From: Bacteroides zhangwenhongii
Lineage (GTDB): Bacteria; Bacteroidota; Bacteroidia; Bacteroidales; Bacteroidaceae
DNA length: 64,000 bases
NCBI RefSeq assembly: GCF_009193325.2
Contig: NZ_CP059856.1
Coordinates: 2,356,001 to 2,420,000, forward strand
Direction of reading: 5' to 3'
Part shown: positions 34,979 through 44,938 of the stretch, one piece after another
Numbering within the stretch: position 1 is the stretch's first letter
Layout: every line of letters begins with the position of its first letter
Notes under the pieces: model-generated
Told to the model about the DNA's origin: nothing
The model's database searches: none
Seen by the model: only the letters and a program-made list of their open reading frames with translations
Translations under genes and position numbers: made by a program

Positions 34979-36033
34979 TGACAAACGACAAAAATATATT
35001 AATCAAAAATATTTATTACATGCTAGCTTATGCCTTTCAGGTACTTAAGCGTAACAACTATGCAAATATAGCTTCTGAAAAATTCGAGCATATAGAAGAC
35101 TTGTTTGCAGAAATCCTATCGCGAGGTATTTCGTATCAATTAAAACAAGGATTATATCGTGAATATGTACCAAGAACAGAATCACTATCTACAATGAGAG
35201 GGAAAATTGACATAACAAAAACTATTAAGCATAGAATACAATGTCAGCAGATCCTATCATGTGAATTTGATGAACTATCAGAAAATAATATATTTAACCA
35301 AATATTAAAAACTACAATCAGTATTCTTCTCCAAGAAAAGATAGTAGCCAAAGAACGAAAAAACAAATTAAAGAAAGTCCTACCATTCTTCGTCAACATT
35401 AATACCATTGAACCATCCATCGTAAAGTGGAATACACTCTATTTTCAACGTAATAATCAGACCTATAAAATGCTGATGAATATTTGTTATTTCATTTTGG
35501 AAGGTTTACTACAGACAACTGAAGATGGTAAATATCACATGGCAACTTTTTCTGATGAATACATGCATCGGCTTTATGAGAAATTTGTATTAGAATATTA
35601 CAAAACAGAACACCCTGAATTAAAGACCAGTACCTCCCGAATAAAATGGAATATTGACTATCAACCCGATAACAAAGCACTAGAATTACTTCCATGTATG
35701 CAATCAGATATCATGTTAGAATACAATGGAAGAACGCTTATTATTGACACCAAATATTATTCGCAAACAATGCAAAAACAATATAACAAACAAACCCTTC
35801 ATTCTAACAACTTATACCAGATTTTCACCTATGTAAAAAACTATGATATACAAAATTCAAGCAATGTTGCAGGTATGCTTTTATATGCAAAAACAAATGA
35901 AGAAATTACTCCTGATTTAGAAACCAGTATATGTGGAAATAGAATCTATGTCAAAACTCTCGACTTATATACAGATTTTAAAAATATTGCATCCCAATTA
36001 GATGAAATAATAAGCTATATAAAGATACATTAA
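34978..36033 (+). CDS. mcrC: McrC nuclease subunit
   Basis: A 351-residue partner of McrB that stimulates its GTPase and cuts DNA. Its N-terminal YMLAYAFQVL and LSTMRGKIDITKTI are typical of McrC. The nuclease motif is Asp244 (SDIMLEY) with Asp257-Thr-Lys259 (LIIDTKYY). The start codon overlaps the mcrB stop (TAATG). It is the last gene of the defence island. An IS982 element begins ~100 bp downstream. Confidence 0.93.
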   Translation: MTNDKNILIKNIYYMLAYAFQVLKRNNYANIASEKFEHIEDLFAEILSRGISYQLKQGLYREYVPRTESLSTMRGKIDITKTIKHRIQCQQILSCEFDELSENNIFNQILKTTISILLQEKIVAKERKNKLKKVLPFFVNINTIEPSIVKWNTLYFQRNNQTYKMLMNICYFILEGLLQTTEDGKYHMATFSDEYMHRLYEKFVLEYYKTEHPELKTSTSRIKWNIDYQPDNKALELLPCMQSDIMLEYNGRTLIIDTKYYSQTMQKQYNKQTLHSNNLYQIFTYVKNYDIQNSSNVAGMLLYAKTNEEITPDLETSICGNRIYVKTLDLYTDFKNIASQLDEIISYIKIH

Positions 36034-36136
36034 ACACATATAGACTCATTGTGTATTTTAAGCATCATCCGATGAATCCCATATTCATAAGATTATAAAC
36101 AAATATTTATTTCGTTCCTCCCCAAATTACATAACC

Positions 36137-37173
36137 TTAACGTGGGTTCGATATAAGCAAATAAATATTTCTCTGAAAATTAGGAACATAGCGATAAAAG
36201 TATTAAATTTATAGTGCTAAATTATAACATTTAAACGATTATCACTATGTTCCCAGAGTCCAAAGTTACAGAGATTTATTGTATGGCAGATGATTTTAGC
36301 AAAGAATTTGCATTGCAACAAGAAAAATATATGGTTGAAGACAAGAAACATCAGCACCGTAACAAGCCTAACCGGATGAGCGATGCTGAAATTATGGTTA
36401 TTCTTATCCTGTTTCATTCGGGCGGTTTCAGATGCTTCAAGCATTATTATAAGAAGTATGTCTGCAAACACCTGACACACCTGTTTCCCAAACGTGTATC
36501 CTACAACCGCTTTGTGGAACTGGAAAAGGAAGTGTTGCTTCCACTGACCATTTTTATTAAGAAGGTTTTGCTGGGCACCTGTACGGGCATCAGTTTTGTC
36601 GACTCCACTCCCTTGCGTGTCTGCCGCAACCAGCGGATACTGATTCACAAGACCTTTGAGGGACTTGCCGAACGTGGAAAATGTTCCATGGGATGGTTCT
36701 TCGGATTTAAGCTTCATCTGATAATCAACGACAAAGGGGAGATACTGAACTTCATGTTTACTCCGGGCAATGTGGATGACCGCGAGCCCCTGAAACAAGG
36801 AAAATTTTTGGAAAATATAAAAGGAAAGCTATGTGCCGACAAAGGGTATATCGGACAGGCCTTGTTTGAGAACCTCTTTCTTAATGGCATACAGCTTGTC
36901 ACCAAGGTAAAGAACAATATGAAGAACTCGCTGATGAGCATAGCCGATAAGATTCTGCTGAGGAAGAGAGCCTTGATTGAAACGGTCAACGATGAATCGA
37001 AGAATATCGCGCAAATAGAACACTCAAGGCACCGGTCCTTCAACAACTTCATCGCCAATGCACTATCAGCCATTGCCGCTTATTGCTTCTTTGAGAAGAA
37101 GCCTGCCATTGATGTGAGTGTTATCAATGACAGGCAACTAAATTTGTTTTGAATTATATCGAACTCACGTTAA
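36137..37173 (+). mobile_element. IS982-family insertion sequence
   Basis: About 1.04 kb with terminal inverted repeats TTAACGTGGGTTCGATATA (36137-36155) and its complement at 37155-37173 (18 of 19 match). Size and transposase fit IS982. No matching target duplication is visible in the flanks (ACATAACC on the left, CTAAGTAT on the right), so DNA next to one end may have been rearranged or lost. Confidence 0.9.
36247..37152 (+). CDS. IS982-family transposase
   Basis: DDE transposase of 301 residues. An N-terminal helical domain (RNKPNRMSDAEIMVILILFH) is followed by the catalytic core, with the first Asp in GISFVDSTPLRVC and the second in LCADKGYIG. Further on are RKRALIETVNDESKN, with the likely catalytic Glu, and the typical C-terminal IEHSRHRSFNNFIANALSA. 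The frame is intact, so it may be active. It lies inside the IS at 36137-37173, between mcrC and the SWIM gene. Confidence 0.95.
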   Translation: MFPESKVTEIYCMADDFSKEFALQQEKYMVEDKKHQHRNKPNRMSDAEIMVILILFHSGGFRCFKHYYKKYVCKHLTHLFPKRVSYNRFVELEKEVLLPLTIFIKKVLLGTCTGISFVDSTPLRVCRNQRILIHKTFEGLAERGKCSMGWFFGFKLHLIINDKGEILNFMFTPGNVDDREPLKQGKFLENIKGKLCADKGYIGQALFENLFLNGIQLVTKVKNNMKNSLMSIADKILLRKRALIETVNDESKNIAQIEHSRHRSFNNFIANALSAIAAYCFFEKKPAIDVSVINDRQLNLF

Positions 37174-37182
37174 CTAAGTATT

Positions 37183-38928
37183 TTAAAACCTCGCCAATAC
37201 TTCCATCATTGCCGGACGACGTTTATATTTTATCCGGAACTCTGCAACTAACCTTTTCACAGCTTCCTGTCCCCCATTAAGCTTCTTTGCACACAACAAC
37301 GCCTGTGCTACAAATTCATAATGATTCCTTCCCATATTCTGTTCAGCGTAATCATTCAACAAAGAAGCATACATAGCAATCAATGGCTCCGAATGAGTAT
37401 TTTTCAGATGATGGGCATATTTCATCAATGCTTTCAACTGATTATAGTTTACTGATAACAATAACATGAATAGACGTTCATAATCCTTTTCTCTCACATA
37501 GATTTCCGCCTCATCATTTTCACCAAAAGAGAAATATTTACTAAACTGCGTCTCTTTCATCATCGTATCCAGAAAGCTCTTCCATTCTTCTTTCGGAACA
37601 AGAGTTTTAAGTTTACTATAATATTCTAACCGATCTCTACCCGACACAAACAACAAACGACATGTATTAATGACATCAGAAGTTTGATGAGTCATCTCGT
37701 AAATCCTCAATTTAGTTTTCAACCATTCATCTACGGTTCCGATATGTTCTTCTTTTTCCGCAATCTCTATTCCTTCATTCAGCAAACGGATAGCTTCATC
37801 ATATTGACAACTGGCAATCAATTTATCCACCTCCATTTCTCGAATTTCGGTTAAATAAAGGTATTGACGAATCGTATCAGCCGCTTTTTGCTCTTCATGT
37901 AGTCCGGTTAACAGATTGACTTTCCGAAGAACGATTTGATATAAGTCGTAAGTATCTTTTCTTTCTTCCAAGAGTTTGTCAATCAATTCCAACGCTTTTT
38001 CTGCCGGCTGAACAGAAAGATTTATCTTCATCAGCAATTCGTCTATATCATAAAGGTCATAATCACGATAAGTAGATAGTTTAGCCAGCTGGCCCAGTTC
38101 CTGAAGAATTGCTGTCTTTTGCTTTTGGGTAGTCTTTGGGTGCTCGATTACTTTTATCAGCAAATCTCCTGCCTGCTCACAATAATCAGAAGGATAGAGA
38201 TCATCATTATACAAAAGTCCATCCTCATAATTCTCACCGATTGAACGAAGAGTTTGAAGAGCTATATCAATAGTAGTATCTATGTTTCCCACATTCAAAA
38301 AGAAGTCTGCTTTCTCCAAAAAAATATCCATCCGATTGAAAACAGTTTCCCAATCACAGTCAAAATCATCATAACGATTATGGTAACGAGACTTTCTGTT
38401 ATAATAAGAGTCATTAAACACGCTCTGAATCTCTGCTCTGTAATCCTTTTCTTTTGATGTTGCGGACAACTCTTTAGCCATAAAACGATTCAAAAGGGCT
38501 GTTTTAAATTCTGAATGCATAGAGGCATATTCATATATAAATTGTGAAAGTTCTTGCGGGTTAGCGAATGACAGCAATTGTTGTATGTCCACAGTTTCAT
38601 CTATAACGACGGCTTCCTCTACCTCTACTTTCACCTTGGAAAAGGCACTGCGATTCACCTTTTTCTCATTATCACGAATTGCCAGTAAGGTTGCTACGAC
38701 ATGTTTACAAATCTCCCCATCATACGGACAATCACAGTACCAAGACTTTATTTCTTTTCCGTCCATAGATATCTCTACGCTATAATTCTCCGTACCCTCT
38801 ACTGTCGCAGTCCATTCACCAGGCGAATCTTCTTCCAATTCAGAAACAGCCCCTATTTCATAATACTCTTCTCCGCGCAGTAATATTCTATATGGCACAC
38901 AGCTCTCAAAATTATCCAATGCAATCAT
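37183..38928 (-). CDS. SWIM zinc-finger protein
   Basis: A 581-residue cytosolic protein. Its SWIM zinc finger (Cys65-x-Cys67-x6-Cys74-x-His76, YCDCPYDGEICKHVVA) near the N-terminus is predicted to bind DNA or protein. The remainder (about 100-581) is a long helical, TPR-like array with repeated pairs of helices. In other organisms SWIM proteins work with SNF2 helicases or in recombination, but no helicase partner is adjacent, so the role is unknown. It ends 10 bp from the right end of the IS982 element and is intact. Confidence 0.85.
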   Translation of the reverse strand: MIALDNFESCVPYRILLRGEEYYEIGAVSELEEDSPGEWTATVEGTENYSVEISMDGKEIKSWYCDCPYDGEICKHVVATLLAIRDNEKKVNRSAFSKVKVEVEEAVVIDETVDIQQLLSFANPQELSQFIYEYASMHSEFKTALLNRFMAKELSATSKEKDYRAEIQSVFNDSYYNRKSRYHNRYDDFDCDWETVFNRMDIFLEKADFFLNVGNIDTTIDIALQTLRSIGENYEDGLLYNDDLYPSDYCEQAGDLLIKVIEHPKTTQKQKTAILQELGQLAKLSTYRDYDLYDIDELLMKINLSVQPAEKALELIDKLLEERKDTYDLYQIVLRKVNLLTGLHEEQKAADTIRQYLYLTEIREMEVDKLIASCQYDEAIRLLNEGIEIAEKEEHIGTVDEWLKTKLRIYEMTHQTSDVINTCRLLFVSGRDRLEYYSKLKTLVPKEEWKSFLDTMMKETQFSKYFSFGENDEAEIYVREKDYERLFMLLLSVNYNQLKALMKYAHHLKNTHSEPLIAMYASLLNDYAEQNMGRNHYEFVAQALLCAKKLNGGQEAVKRLVAEFRIKYKRRPAMMEVLARF

Positions 38929-39016
38929 AATGAATATTTTACTCTTTTGTATAACCTTTTTATTCTCGTACCCTCTTCTGTATTTATGTTACATTCTTGT
39001 CACAATTATCTTCCGC

Positions 39017-40246
39017 TTAATTATTTCTTCCACAACACTTTTTATACTTCTTCCCACTTCCACAGGGACAAGGATCATTTCTTCCGACTGTGTGCCCGGT
39101 AGGTACAGCACGAAACATATTGTCCACCATCGCCTGCATTTCCGGAGTAATATCCATACCGGCAGCCTTCATATTCGGACCTGCGACAATACGGGGAGGA
39201 TTATTTTTCAATTTTTCTTTTTCAAATAAAACGAATACCTCCTCTGAAGAATAACCTTTCAAGAACCAACGGGGAGAGTGATTCAAATAATCCATAAATA
39301 TTTCAATGGCCTCTTGAAGTTCTTGCATGGAAGAAAGCTGACGGTTAATAAAAGAATTGATAATAGACATTGGATTATCTACAGTTTGGCCAGTATACCA
39401 CATATACAATAAACTGCTATCCGCCTTTTCTTCCGTATACCGCAATTTCTTCATCATATATTCCTTCAATTCATCCAAACACGGATTAGGAATGATACTC
39501 AATGGCATCATTCCCGCTGAAAAGGCTTCCTCTTTAGAGAACTTCTTCCTGTCCGGTATATCACGACGTAGATGCAATTGTTCCTCCAAATATTCAAAAT
39601 CATCCAAAAAAGGAGACTCTATGTAAAGGTTTGTATTATAACCATTTTCCACTTCAAAGGTTAGTCGCTGTATCAATGCCGAATTAGCCAAACTGTCAGC
39701 TATTTCTTCTCTTGTCGCCGAATGCTGCAAATAGCCTACCAATATATACAATAAGTCCGAATAAGAGAGAAAACCATATAAATTTACGATCCCACAGGCA
39801 TACTGTTCTACCATAAAACGGACAGATTGCTTTTTGGAAGTCAACAGTTTATTCAGATAAGGAGCTACTGCCTCACGCAATTCATCGCAGATCATATAAC
39901 GGACTTTACTCTCATCCATGTGATTACAGTCCGTTGCTATGAAAGAAAGAATTTCCAAAGTAGTCACCAAAAAAGAATTTGTACATTCTACGTAACTACC
40001 AGATCCCGCTTTCACTAACTTATCAAGTAATGTCAATTCATAATGTGTCAACCGGGGAAGCCACATATCAGGACAGGCTAAAACCGCTTCTGCAAAATAA
40101 GTTACATACTCATCTTTGCGCAATTTGGTAGGAACAGGTAAAAGCAGGATTTTCGCCATCCGCTTTAATTCCTCTTTTGTATTCGTCTTCAAGCCATCCA
40201 CCAAATTTAATGACGGCTGAAACAATTCCGACTGGCATTTTAACAT
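39017..40246 (-). CDS. SEC-C motif protein
   Basis: A 409-residue protein ending in a SEC-C zinc motif ([17 protein letters not shown] with Cys393, 395, 404 and 405), as at the SecA C-terminus and in many unrelated proteins. The preceding ~385 residues are helical and unrecognised. The motif suggests zinc-mediated protein or nucleic acid contact and no more. It is read in the same direction as the SWIM gene, 88 bp upstream of it. A minus-strand box TATTTTTG at 40275-40282 may be its promoter. Confidence 0.75.
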   Translation of the reverse strand: MLKCQSELFQPSLNLVDGLKTNTKEELKRMAKILLLPVPTKLRKDEYVTYFAEAVLACPDMWLPRLTHYELTLLDKLVKAGSGSYVECTNSFLVTTLEILSFIATDCNHMDESKVRYMICDELREAVAPYLNKLLTSKKQSVRFMVEQYACGIVNLYGFLSYSDLLYILVGYLQHSATREEIADSLANSALIQRLTFEVENGYNTNLYIESPFLDDFEYLEEQLHLRRDIPDRKKFSKEEAFSAGMMPLSIIPNPCLDELKEYMMKKLRYTEEKADSSLLYMWYTGQTVDNPMSIINSFINRQLSSMQELQEAIEIFMDYLNHSPRWFLKGYSSEEVFVLFEKEKLKNNPPRIVAGPNMKAAGMDITPEMQAMVDNMFRAVPTGHTVGRNDPCPCGSGKKYKKCCGRNN

Positions 40247-40274
40247 AACATCGACTCATTAATTGTTTAATTCA

Positions 40275-40282
40275 CAAAAATA
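40275..40282 (-). promoter_or_regulatory. -7 promoter box of the SEC-C gene
   Basis: TATTTTTG on the minus strand, 29 bp before the start at 40246. Confidence 0.4.
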
Positions 40283-40320
40283 AGTATTTCTTGTCCAACA
40301 TCACTATTTTTGAATAAGAA

Positions 40321-40351
40321 TTTGTCTCTAAGCTTAGTATTCATATCTTTG
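40321..40351 (+). promoter_or_regulatory. consensus promoter of the beta-lactamase gene
   Basis: -33 TTTG at 40321-40324, 19 bp spacer, -7 TATCTTTG at 40344-40351: a full Bacteroides consensus, 45 bp upstream of the ATG. This suggests constitutive expression. Confidence 0.8.
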
Positions 40352-40396
40352 TGCTTTCAACAAGAAATAAGAAACCTGTTTAACAAAAAATAGATT

Positions 40397-41284
40397 ATGC
40401 GCTCATTCATTATTCTTCTCTGTCTGATACCGACTCTCCTTTTTGCCCGACAGAGCCAGCTCAAGACACTGTTAGAACAAGCTATTAAAGGGAAAAAGGC
40501 GGAAATAGGGATTGCCGTTATTATCGATGGGAAAGATACAGTCACTGTGAATAACGACACCCACTATCCGCTGATGAGTGTTTTCAAGTTCCATCAGGCA
40601 GTGGCCTTGGCCGATTATATGGATAAAAAGAAATTGCCGTTAGGGACTCTGTTGTCAATTAAGAAATCAGATTTAAAACCGAATACATACAGTCCGTTGC
40701 GAGATCAGTTCCCACAGGGAGGGTTCGAAATGAGTATCGCTGATTTATTGAAATACACCCTGCAACAGAGCGACAATAATGCTTGTGATATTCTTTTCAA
40801 TTATCAAGGCGGGCCGGATTCTGTCAACCGGTATATACAATCACTGGGGATTCGTGATTGCGAGGTCACTCATACGGAGAATGATATGCACGAAGACTTA
40901 GACCTCTGCTATAGCAACTGGAGCACACCGCTGGCTGCTGCCAAATTACTGGAAATATTCCGCCGCAAAACATTGTTCGATGAAGCCTACAAAGACTTCA
41001 TCGAACAGACAATGGTAGAATGCCAGACCGGGCAGGACCGTCTGGTTGCTCCGTTACTGGATAAAGGGGTGACCGTAGGACATAAAACAGGAACGGGAGA
41101 TTTCAATGCGAAAGGGCAGCAGATAGGCTGCAATGACATTGGCTTCGTTCTCCTGCCCAACGGACACGCATACAGTATAGCCGTTTTCGTGAAAGACTCT
41201 GCGGAAAGCAGTCTGGAAAACAGTAAGATTATCGCCGATATTTCCCGCATTGTCTATAAATATGTAATCCGGACAACAAAGTAA
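40397..41284 (+). CDS. class A beta-lactamase (CblA/CepA-like, subclass A2)
   Basis: Secreted serine beta-lactamase of 295 residues that opens penicillin and probably cephalosporin rings in the periplasm. The signal peptide is MRSFIILLCLIPTLLFA. Catalytic motifs are Ser61-x-x-Lys64 (SVFK), SDN at 125-127, a Glu in the omega-loop region (ENDMHED) and KTG at 230-232. The QSDNNACDIL and NWSTP segments are shared with Bacteroides chromosomal enzymes CblA and CepA. It is driven by a full consensus promoter with no regulator nearby. The exact allele and spectrum cannot be told. Confidence 0.94.
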   Translation: MRSFIILLCLIPTLLFARQSQLKTLLEQAIKGKKAEIGIAVIIDGKDTVTVNNDTHYPLMSVFKFHQAVALADYMDKKKLPLGTLLSIKKSDLKPNTYSPLRDQFPQGGFEMSIADLLKYTLQQSDNNACDILFNYQGGPDSVNRYIQSLGIRDCEVTHTENDMHEDLDLCYSNWSTPLAAAKLLEIFRRKTLFDEAYKDFIEQTMVECQTGQDRLVAPLLDKGVTVGHKTGTGDFNAKGQQIGCNDIGFVLLPNGHAYSIAVFVKDSAESSLENSKIIADISRIVYKYVIRTTK

Positions 41285-41333
41285 TACAGCAACAACAATA
41301 AAGATAAAGACAAAAATTAAAATCAAAATCAGC

Positions 41334-42707
41334 ATGAAACTACATCATATCGCTATCTGGACTTTTCGTCTGGAAGAATTAAAAGATTTCTATGTCCGCT
41401 TTCTGGGTGGAACGAGTAATGAAAAATACATCAATCCGAAGAAAGGATTCGAGTCCTATTTCATCTCTTTCGGAGAAGGTCCTTCTCTGGAATTGATGAG
41501 CCGGACAGACGTACAAAATACTCCGATAGAAGAGAATCGTCTCGGACTGACGCATCTTGCCTTCACCTTCCCCAGTCGGGAAGAAGTGCTTCGCTTCACG
41601 GAACAAATGCGCTCCGAGGGATACACCATAGCAGGCGAGCCACGTACTTCGGGAGATGGTTATTTCGAAAGTGTAGTTCTTGATCCTGACGGTAACCGGA
41701 TAGAATGCGTATGCCCCCCGCAGGCAGACGAACCACAGGATGATTGTTCGTTTGAAACGGAACGCTTACTCATCCGGCCTTTCCGGGAAAATGATGCAGA
41801 AACATTCTTCGCTTGTTGCCAGAATCCGAATCTGGGCAATAATGCCGGATGGGCTCCCCATAAATCGATAGAAGAATCGCGTGAAATCCTCCAGAACGTG
41901 TTTATCGGTCAGGAGGATATCTGGGCTATAACACTGAAAGACACCCGACAGCTCATCGGCTCCATCGGCATCGTTCCCGACCCGAAGCGGGAGAACCCGC
42001 AAGTACGTATGCTGGGATACTGGCTCGACGAGGCTCACTGGGGAAAAGGATATATGACGGAAGCGGTACAAGCTGTGCTTAACTATGGTTTCAACGAACT
42101 TCAGCTCAGCCTCATCACCGCCAACTGTTATCCGCACAACAAGCGGTCTCAGCAAGTATTGGAGCGCAACGGCTTTATCTGTGAAGGTGTACTGCATCAG
42201 GCGGAACTTACTTACAACGGAAATATATACGATCACCTGTGTTATTATCTGCCTAATATATGCCGACCTGCTTCGGAAGACTACGACGAGATTCTGCAAG
42301 TATGGGAAGATTCCGTGCGCCATACGCATCACTTCCTCACGGAAGAGCATATCCAATTCTACAAACCATTGGTACGCAACCACTACTTATCGGCTGTAGA
42401 ACTGTATATCATCCGCAATACCAATGGGAAGATTGTCGCCTTTATGGGACTGAGCGACGAACTCATCGAAATGCTGTTCGTAAGCCCCGGCGAACAGGGA
42501 AAAGGATATGGCAGACGATTGCTGGAATACGCCATCCGGAGAAAACAGATGAACAAAGTAGATGTAAACGAGCAGAACGACAAAGCGCTCGGATTTTATC
42601 TCCGCATGGGATTCCGGATCATAGGCCGAGATGAAACAGACGGTATGGGCAAGCCTTATCCAATTCTCCATCTGCAACTGCCGGAGGCAGAGAACGGCAA
42701 CAAGTAA
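41334..42707 (+). CDS. VOC-GNAT-GNAT three-domain fusion protein
   Basis: A 457-residue cytosolic protein with three modules. Residues 1-127 are a glyoxalase/VOC domain (LHHIAIWTFRLEELKDFY, HLAFTF, DPDGNRIECV) with His/Glu metal ligands. Residues ~140-305 are a RimJ-type acetyltransferase (TERLLIRPFRENDAE, GYWLDEAHWGKGYMTEA). Residues ~310-455 are a second GNAT domain (EMLFVSPGEQGKGYGRRLLEYA). The CoA-binding Q/RxxGxG/A loops are visible in both GNAT parts. Substrates are unknown. It lies 49 bp after the beta-lactamase gene and may be in the same transcript. Confidence 0.85.
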   Translation: MKLHHIAIWTFRLEELKDFYVRFLGGTSNEKYINPKKGFESYFISFGEGPSLELMSRTDVQNTPIEENRLGLTHLAFTFPSREEVLRFTEQMRSEGYTIAGEPRTSGDGYFESVVLDPDGNRIECVCPPQADEPQDDCSFETERLLIRPFRENDAETFFACCQNPNLGNNAGWAPHKSIEESREILQNVFIGQEDIWAITLKDTRQLIGSIGIVPDPKRENPQVRMLGYWLDEAHWGKGYMTEAVQAVLNYGFNELQLSLITANCYPHNKRSQQVLERNGFICEGVLHQAELTYNGNIYDHLCYYLPNICRPASEDYDEILQVWEDSVRHTHHFLTEEHIQFYKPLVRNHYLSAVELYIIRNTNGKIVAFMGLSDELIEMLFVSPGEQGKGYGRRLLEYAIRRKQMNKVDVNEQNDKALGFYLRMGFRIIGRDETDGMGKPYPILHLQLPEAENGNK

Positions 42708-42739
42708 AAACAACTCATTCCCCAAAAAACGAGAGCCAT

Positions 42740-43264
42740 ATGAACCTGCGTGCAAGACTATCTGAGCGTGTACACATCGAGAATATCAGAGAGATACTTC
42801 ATTACGTACAAGACGACGAACGCCTCAGAGAAGAAATCTACCGGCTGATATATGATGAGGACAGCATCATCTCTTACCAGGCACTGTGGGTTTGTACCCA
42901 TTTCTCGAAACCGGAAGTAGAATGGCTGAGCGGGAAACAAAATGAATTGATTGATGCAGCGCTTACCTGCCCGCATTCAGGAAAACGAAGAATGCTCCTG
43001 AACCTGCTATGTCAGCAACCGCTAGCCGACCCTCCACGGGTGGACTTGCTGGATTTCTGCATAGAGCGTATGGTATCCCGGCAGGAACCGCCCGGAGTGC
43101 AGTCACTTTGCATCAAACTTGCTTACCAACTGACCCGTTCCATCCCGGAGCTACAACAGGAATTGCGCACAATGCTGGAAATCATGGAACCCGAATTACT
43201 GGTTCCCGCTATCCGCTCTGTGCGCAAAAACACGTTGGAGGCAATCAAGGCAAAGAAGAACTAA
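42740..43264 (+). CDS. small helical-repeat (HEAT-like) protein
   Basis: A 174-residue all-helical protein with ~35-residue helical pairs (ISYQALWVCTHFSKPEVEWL, HSGKRRMLLNLLCQ, GVQSLCIKLAYQL) that resemble HEAT repeats. No catalytic motif is visible, so a scaffold role is the most that can be said. It starts 33 bp after the VOC-GNAT gene on the same strand and overlaps the convergent M20 peptidase gene by 4 bp at its end. Confidence 0.65.
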   Translation: MNLRARLSERVHIENIREILHYVQDDERLREEIYRLIYDEDSIISYQALWVCTHFSKPEVEWLSGKQNELIDAALTCPHSGKRRMLLNLLCQQPLADPPRVDLLDFCIERMVSRQEPPGVQSLCIKLAYQLTRSIPELQQELRTMLEIMEPELLVPAIRSVRKNTLEAIKAKKN

Positions 43265-44805
43265 TAATTCTTCATCAGTTCCTTAAAATACCATTGTATC
43301 TTCCCGAAATTCTCCAGAGATATATACTCATTTTCGTTATGTATCGTACGCTGCTCGTACTGGTTCAGACAAATAGGCAAGAAACGGTAGATGTCATCGC
43401 TCACCGTCTGATATTTGTAGGAATCGGTACCCCCGATCGTAATATAAGAGGTAACGATAGCTGCGGGATATATTTTTGCCATCTCTTCCTTGATAATCTC
43501 GAAGCCTCTAACGTTTTCAGGAGAAATGTTTGAAGGCTCACGTTCCGATACCACATGGATGGCAACATCGTAACCTTCACACAACTTCTTTACATGCTCT
43601 ATCACCCCGGCAACCGATTCACCGGGCAAAATGCGGAAGTTTACAGTAACCTCAGCCTCCGAAGCCAATACATTGGCCGCATCGCTGCCTTTAGCCATCG
43701 TGATGGCGGTTGTAGTGCGTACCAGCGCATTGGAGGCGGGAGATTTTTCCATAGTCTTCAGCAGTAACGGTTCGAGCAGCCATTGATTGGCTATCGCCAT
43801 CCGCGAAAAGAATCCCATTTCCCCTCCTACATTATCGAAGAATGCAGCTATGGGAGAAATGATTTCTGCCGGGAACTGGTTGTCATTCAGCTTCTCTATG
43901 ATTTCCGCAGCATACACCAGAGAACTCTTTGAAGGTGGCATCGAAGAATGACCTCCCATCCCTTTTATCGTAAGACGCAAGGTCAGAAAGCCTTTTTCTC
44001 CCACTCCCACCAATGCCAACGGTTCTTGTATGGATTCTATTGCCGAACCGGGAGCTGCAATGATGCCTCCTTCGTCATAAACCGCACTGAAACGCAGCCC
44101 TTTCTGCTTAAAATAATCAGCTATTTTGAAAGCTCCCTGACGTCCGCTCACTTCCTCGTCTTGCCCGAAAGCAAACCAGATGTCTCTTTCCGGTTGGAAG
44201 CCTTCGGCTATCAGGTTATCCGCTCCCTCCATCAGAGAGAAGAGCATACATTTCATATCAAGTGTTCCACGACCGTATATGCGTCCGCCTGCAACAGCTC
44301 CCGAGAAGGGAGGATAATCCCACTTCTCCGAATAAGTACCGATGGGAGGCAACGGTTTGTCGTGAAACCGGAAAACCGTATCCGCAACAGTCGCCGTAGA
44401 CGGATCATATCCGACTACCGGAACCACATCGTAATGGGACAAGAATAATATCGGTTTCAGATCACTGTTCTTGCCTTTCCAATGAAACACCAGCCCATAT
44501 GTATTAATGGTATCTGCATCCATCACCCTATATACCTCCGGATAAGAATCGGACAGGTACTTCATAAATTCATCAAAAGGCTTGAAATCAGTCTCTTCAT
44601 ACACTTCATTACTGATTGTCGGGATTCGTATTCCTCCGACAAAACGACGTACGGATTGCTCCGAAGGAGCTGTGTTCACCAGCTCTTTATCATCCACATT
44701 CTTGGGCACTTTACCAAATTTATAGGTTACGGTCCGTACTACCAAAACCAGAATAAGTATAAGCAACAGGATTAATAAAACTGCTAAAATCTTTTTCATT
44801 TTCAT
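43261..44805 (-). CDS. M20 family metallopeptidase, membrane-anchored
   Basis: A 514-residue zinc peptidase/deacylase of the M20 (CPS1-like) family. An N-terminal hydrophobic helix (about 5-25) anchors it, so the catalytic part faces the periplasm. Metal and catalytic residues are His in LFLSHYDVVPV, Asp in GRGTLDMK and the Glu pair in GQDEEVSGRQGA. GMGGHSSMPP marks the start of the dimerisation lid domain. The start could be either of two Met (MKMKK or MKK). Its peptide or acyl-amino-acid substrate is unknown. Confidence 0.88.
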   Translation of the reverse strand: MKMKKILAVLLILLLILILVLVVRTVTYKFGKVPKNVDDKELVNTAPSEQSVRRFVGGIRIPTISNEVYEETDFKPFDEFMKYLSDSYPEVYRVMDADTINTYGLVFHWKGKNSDLKPILFLSHYDVVPVVGYDPSTATVADTVFRFHDKPLPPIGTYSEKWDYPPFSGAVAGGRIYGRGTLDMKCMLFSLMEGADNLIAEGFQPERDIWFAFGQDEEVSGRQGAFKIADYFKQKGLRFSAVYDEGGIIAAPGSAIESIQEPLALVGVGEKGFLTLRLTIKGMGGHSSMPPSKSSLVYAAEIIEKLNDNQFPAEIISPIAAFFDNVGGEMGFFSRMAIANQWLLEPLLLKTMEKSPASNALVRTTTAITMAKGSDAANVLASEAEVTVNFRILPGESVAGVIEHVKKLCEGYDVAIHVVSEREPSNISPENVRGFEIIKEEMAKIYPAAIVTSYITIGGTDSYKYQTVSDDIYRFLPICLNQYEQRTIHNENEYISLENFGKIQWYFKELMKNY

Positions 44806-44938
44806 ATATCAATGCTTTATTATAAAACATAAATGGAACGTTATTGTTTTGAGAATATGCTTTTGCGAAAGGAATCCGTATCGGTTGGATACCCCGTGAA
44901 AGCAGCTTATAATAAACCTTTAACTAGAAATTAAAATT

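Noticed and set aside
36217..36798. Minus-strand frame of 193 codons in the IS982 element
   Set aside because: Shadow of the transposase; the + strand product has all IS982 motifs.
36121..37190. Target-site duplication around IS982
   Set aside because: The 8 bp on each side do not match, and I could not find a shorter convincing duplication.
41766..42383. Minus-strand frame of 205 codons opposite the VOC-GNAT gene
   Set aside because: Antisense to conserved GNAT motifs; no independent signal.
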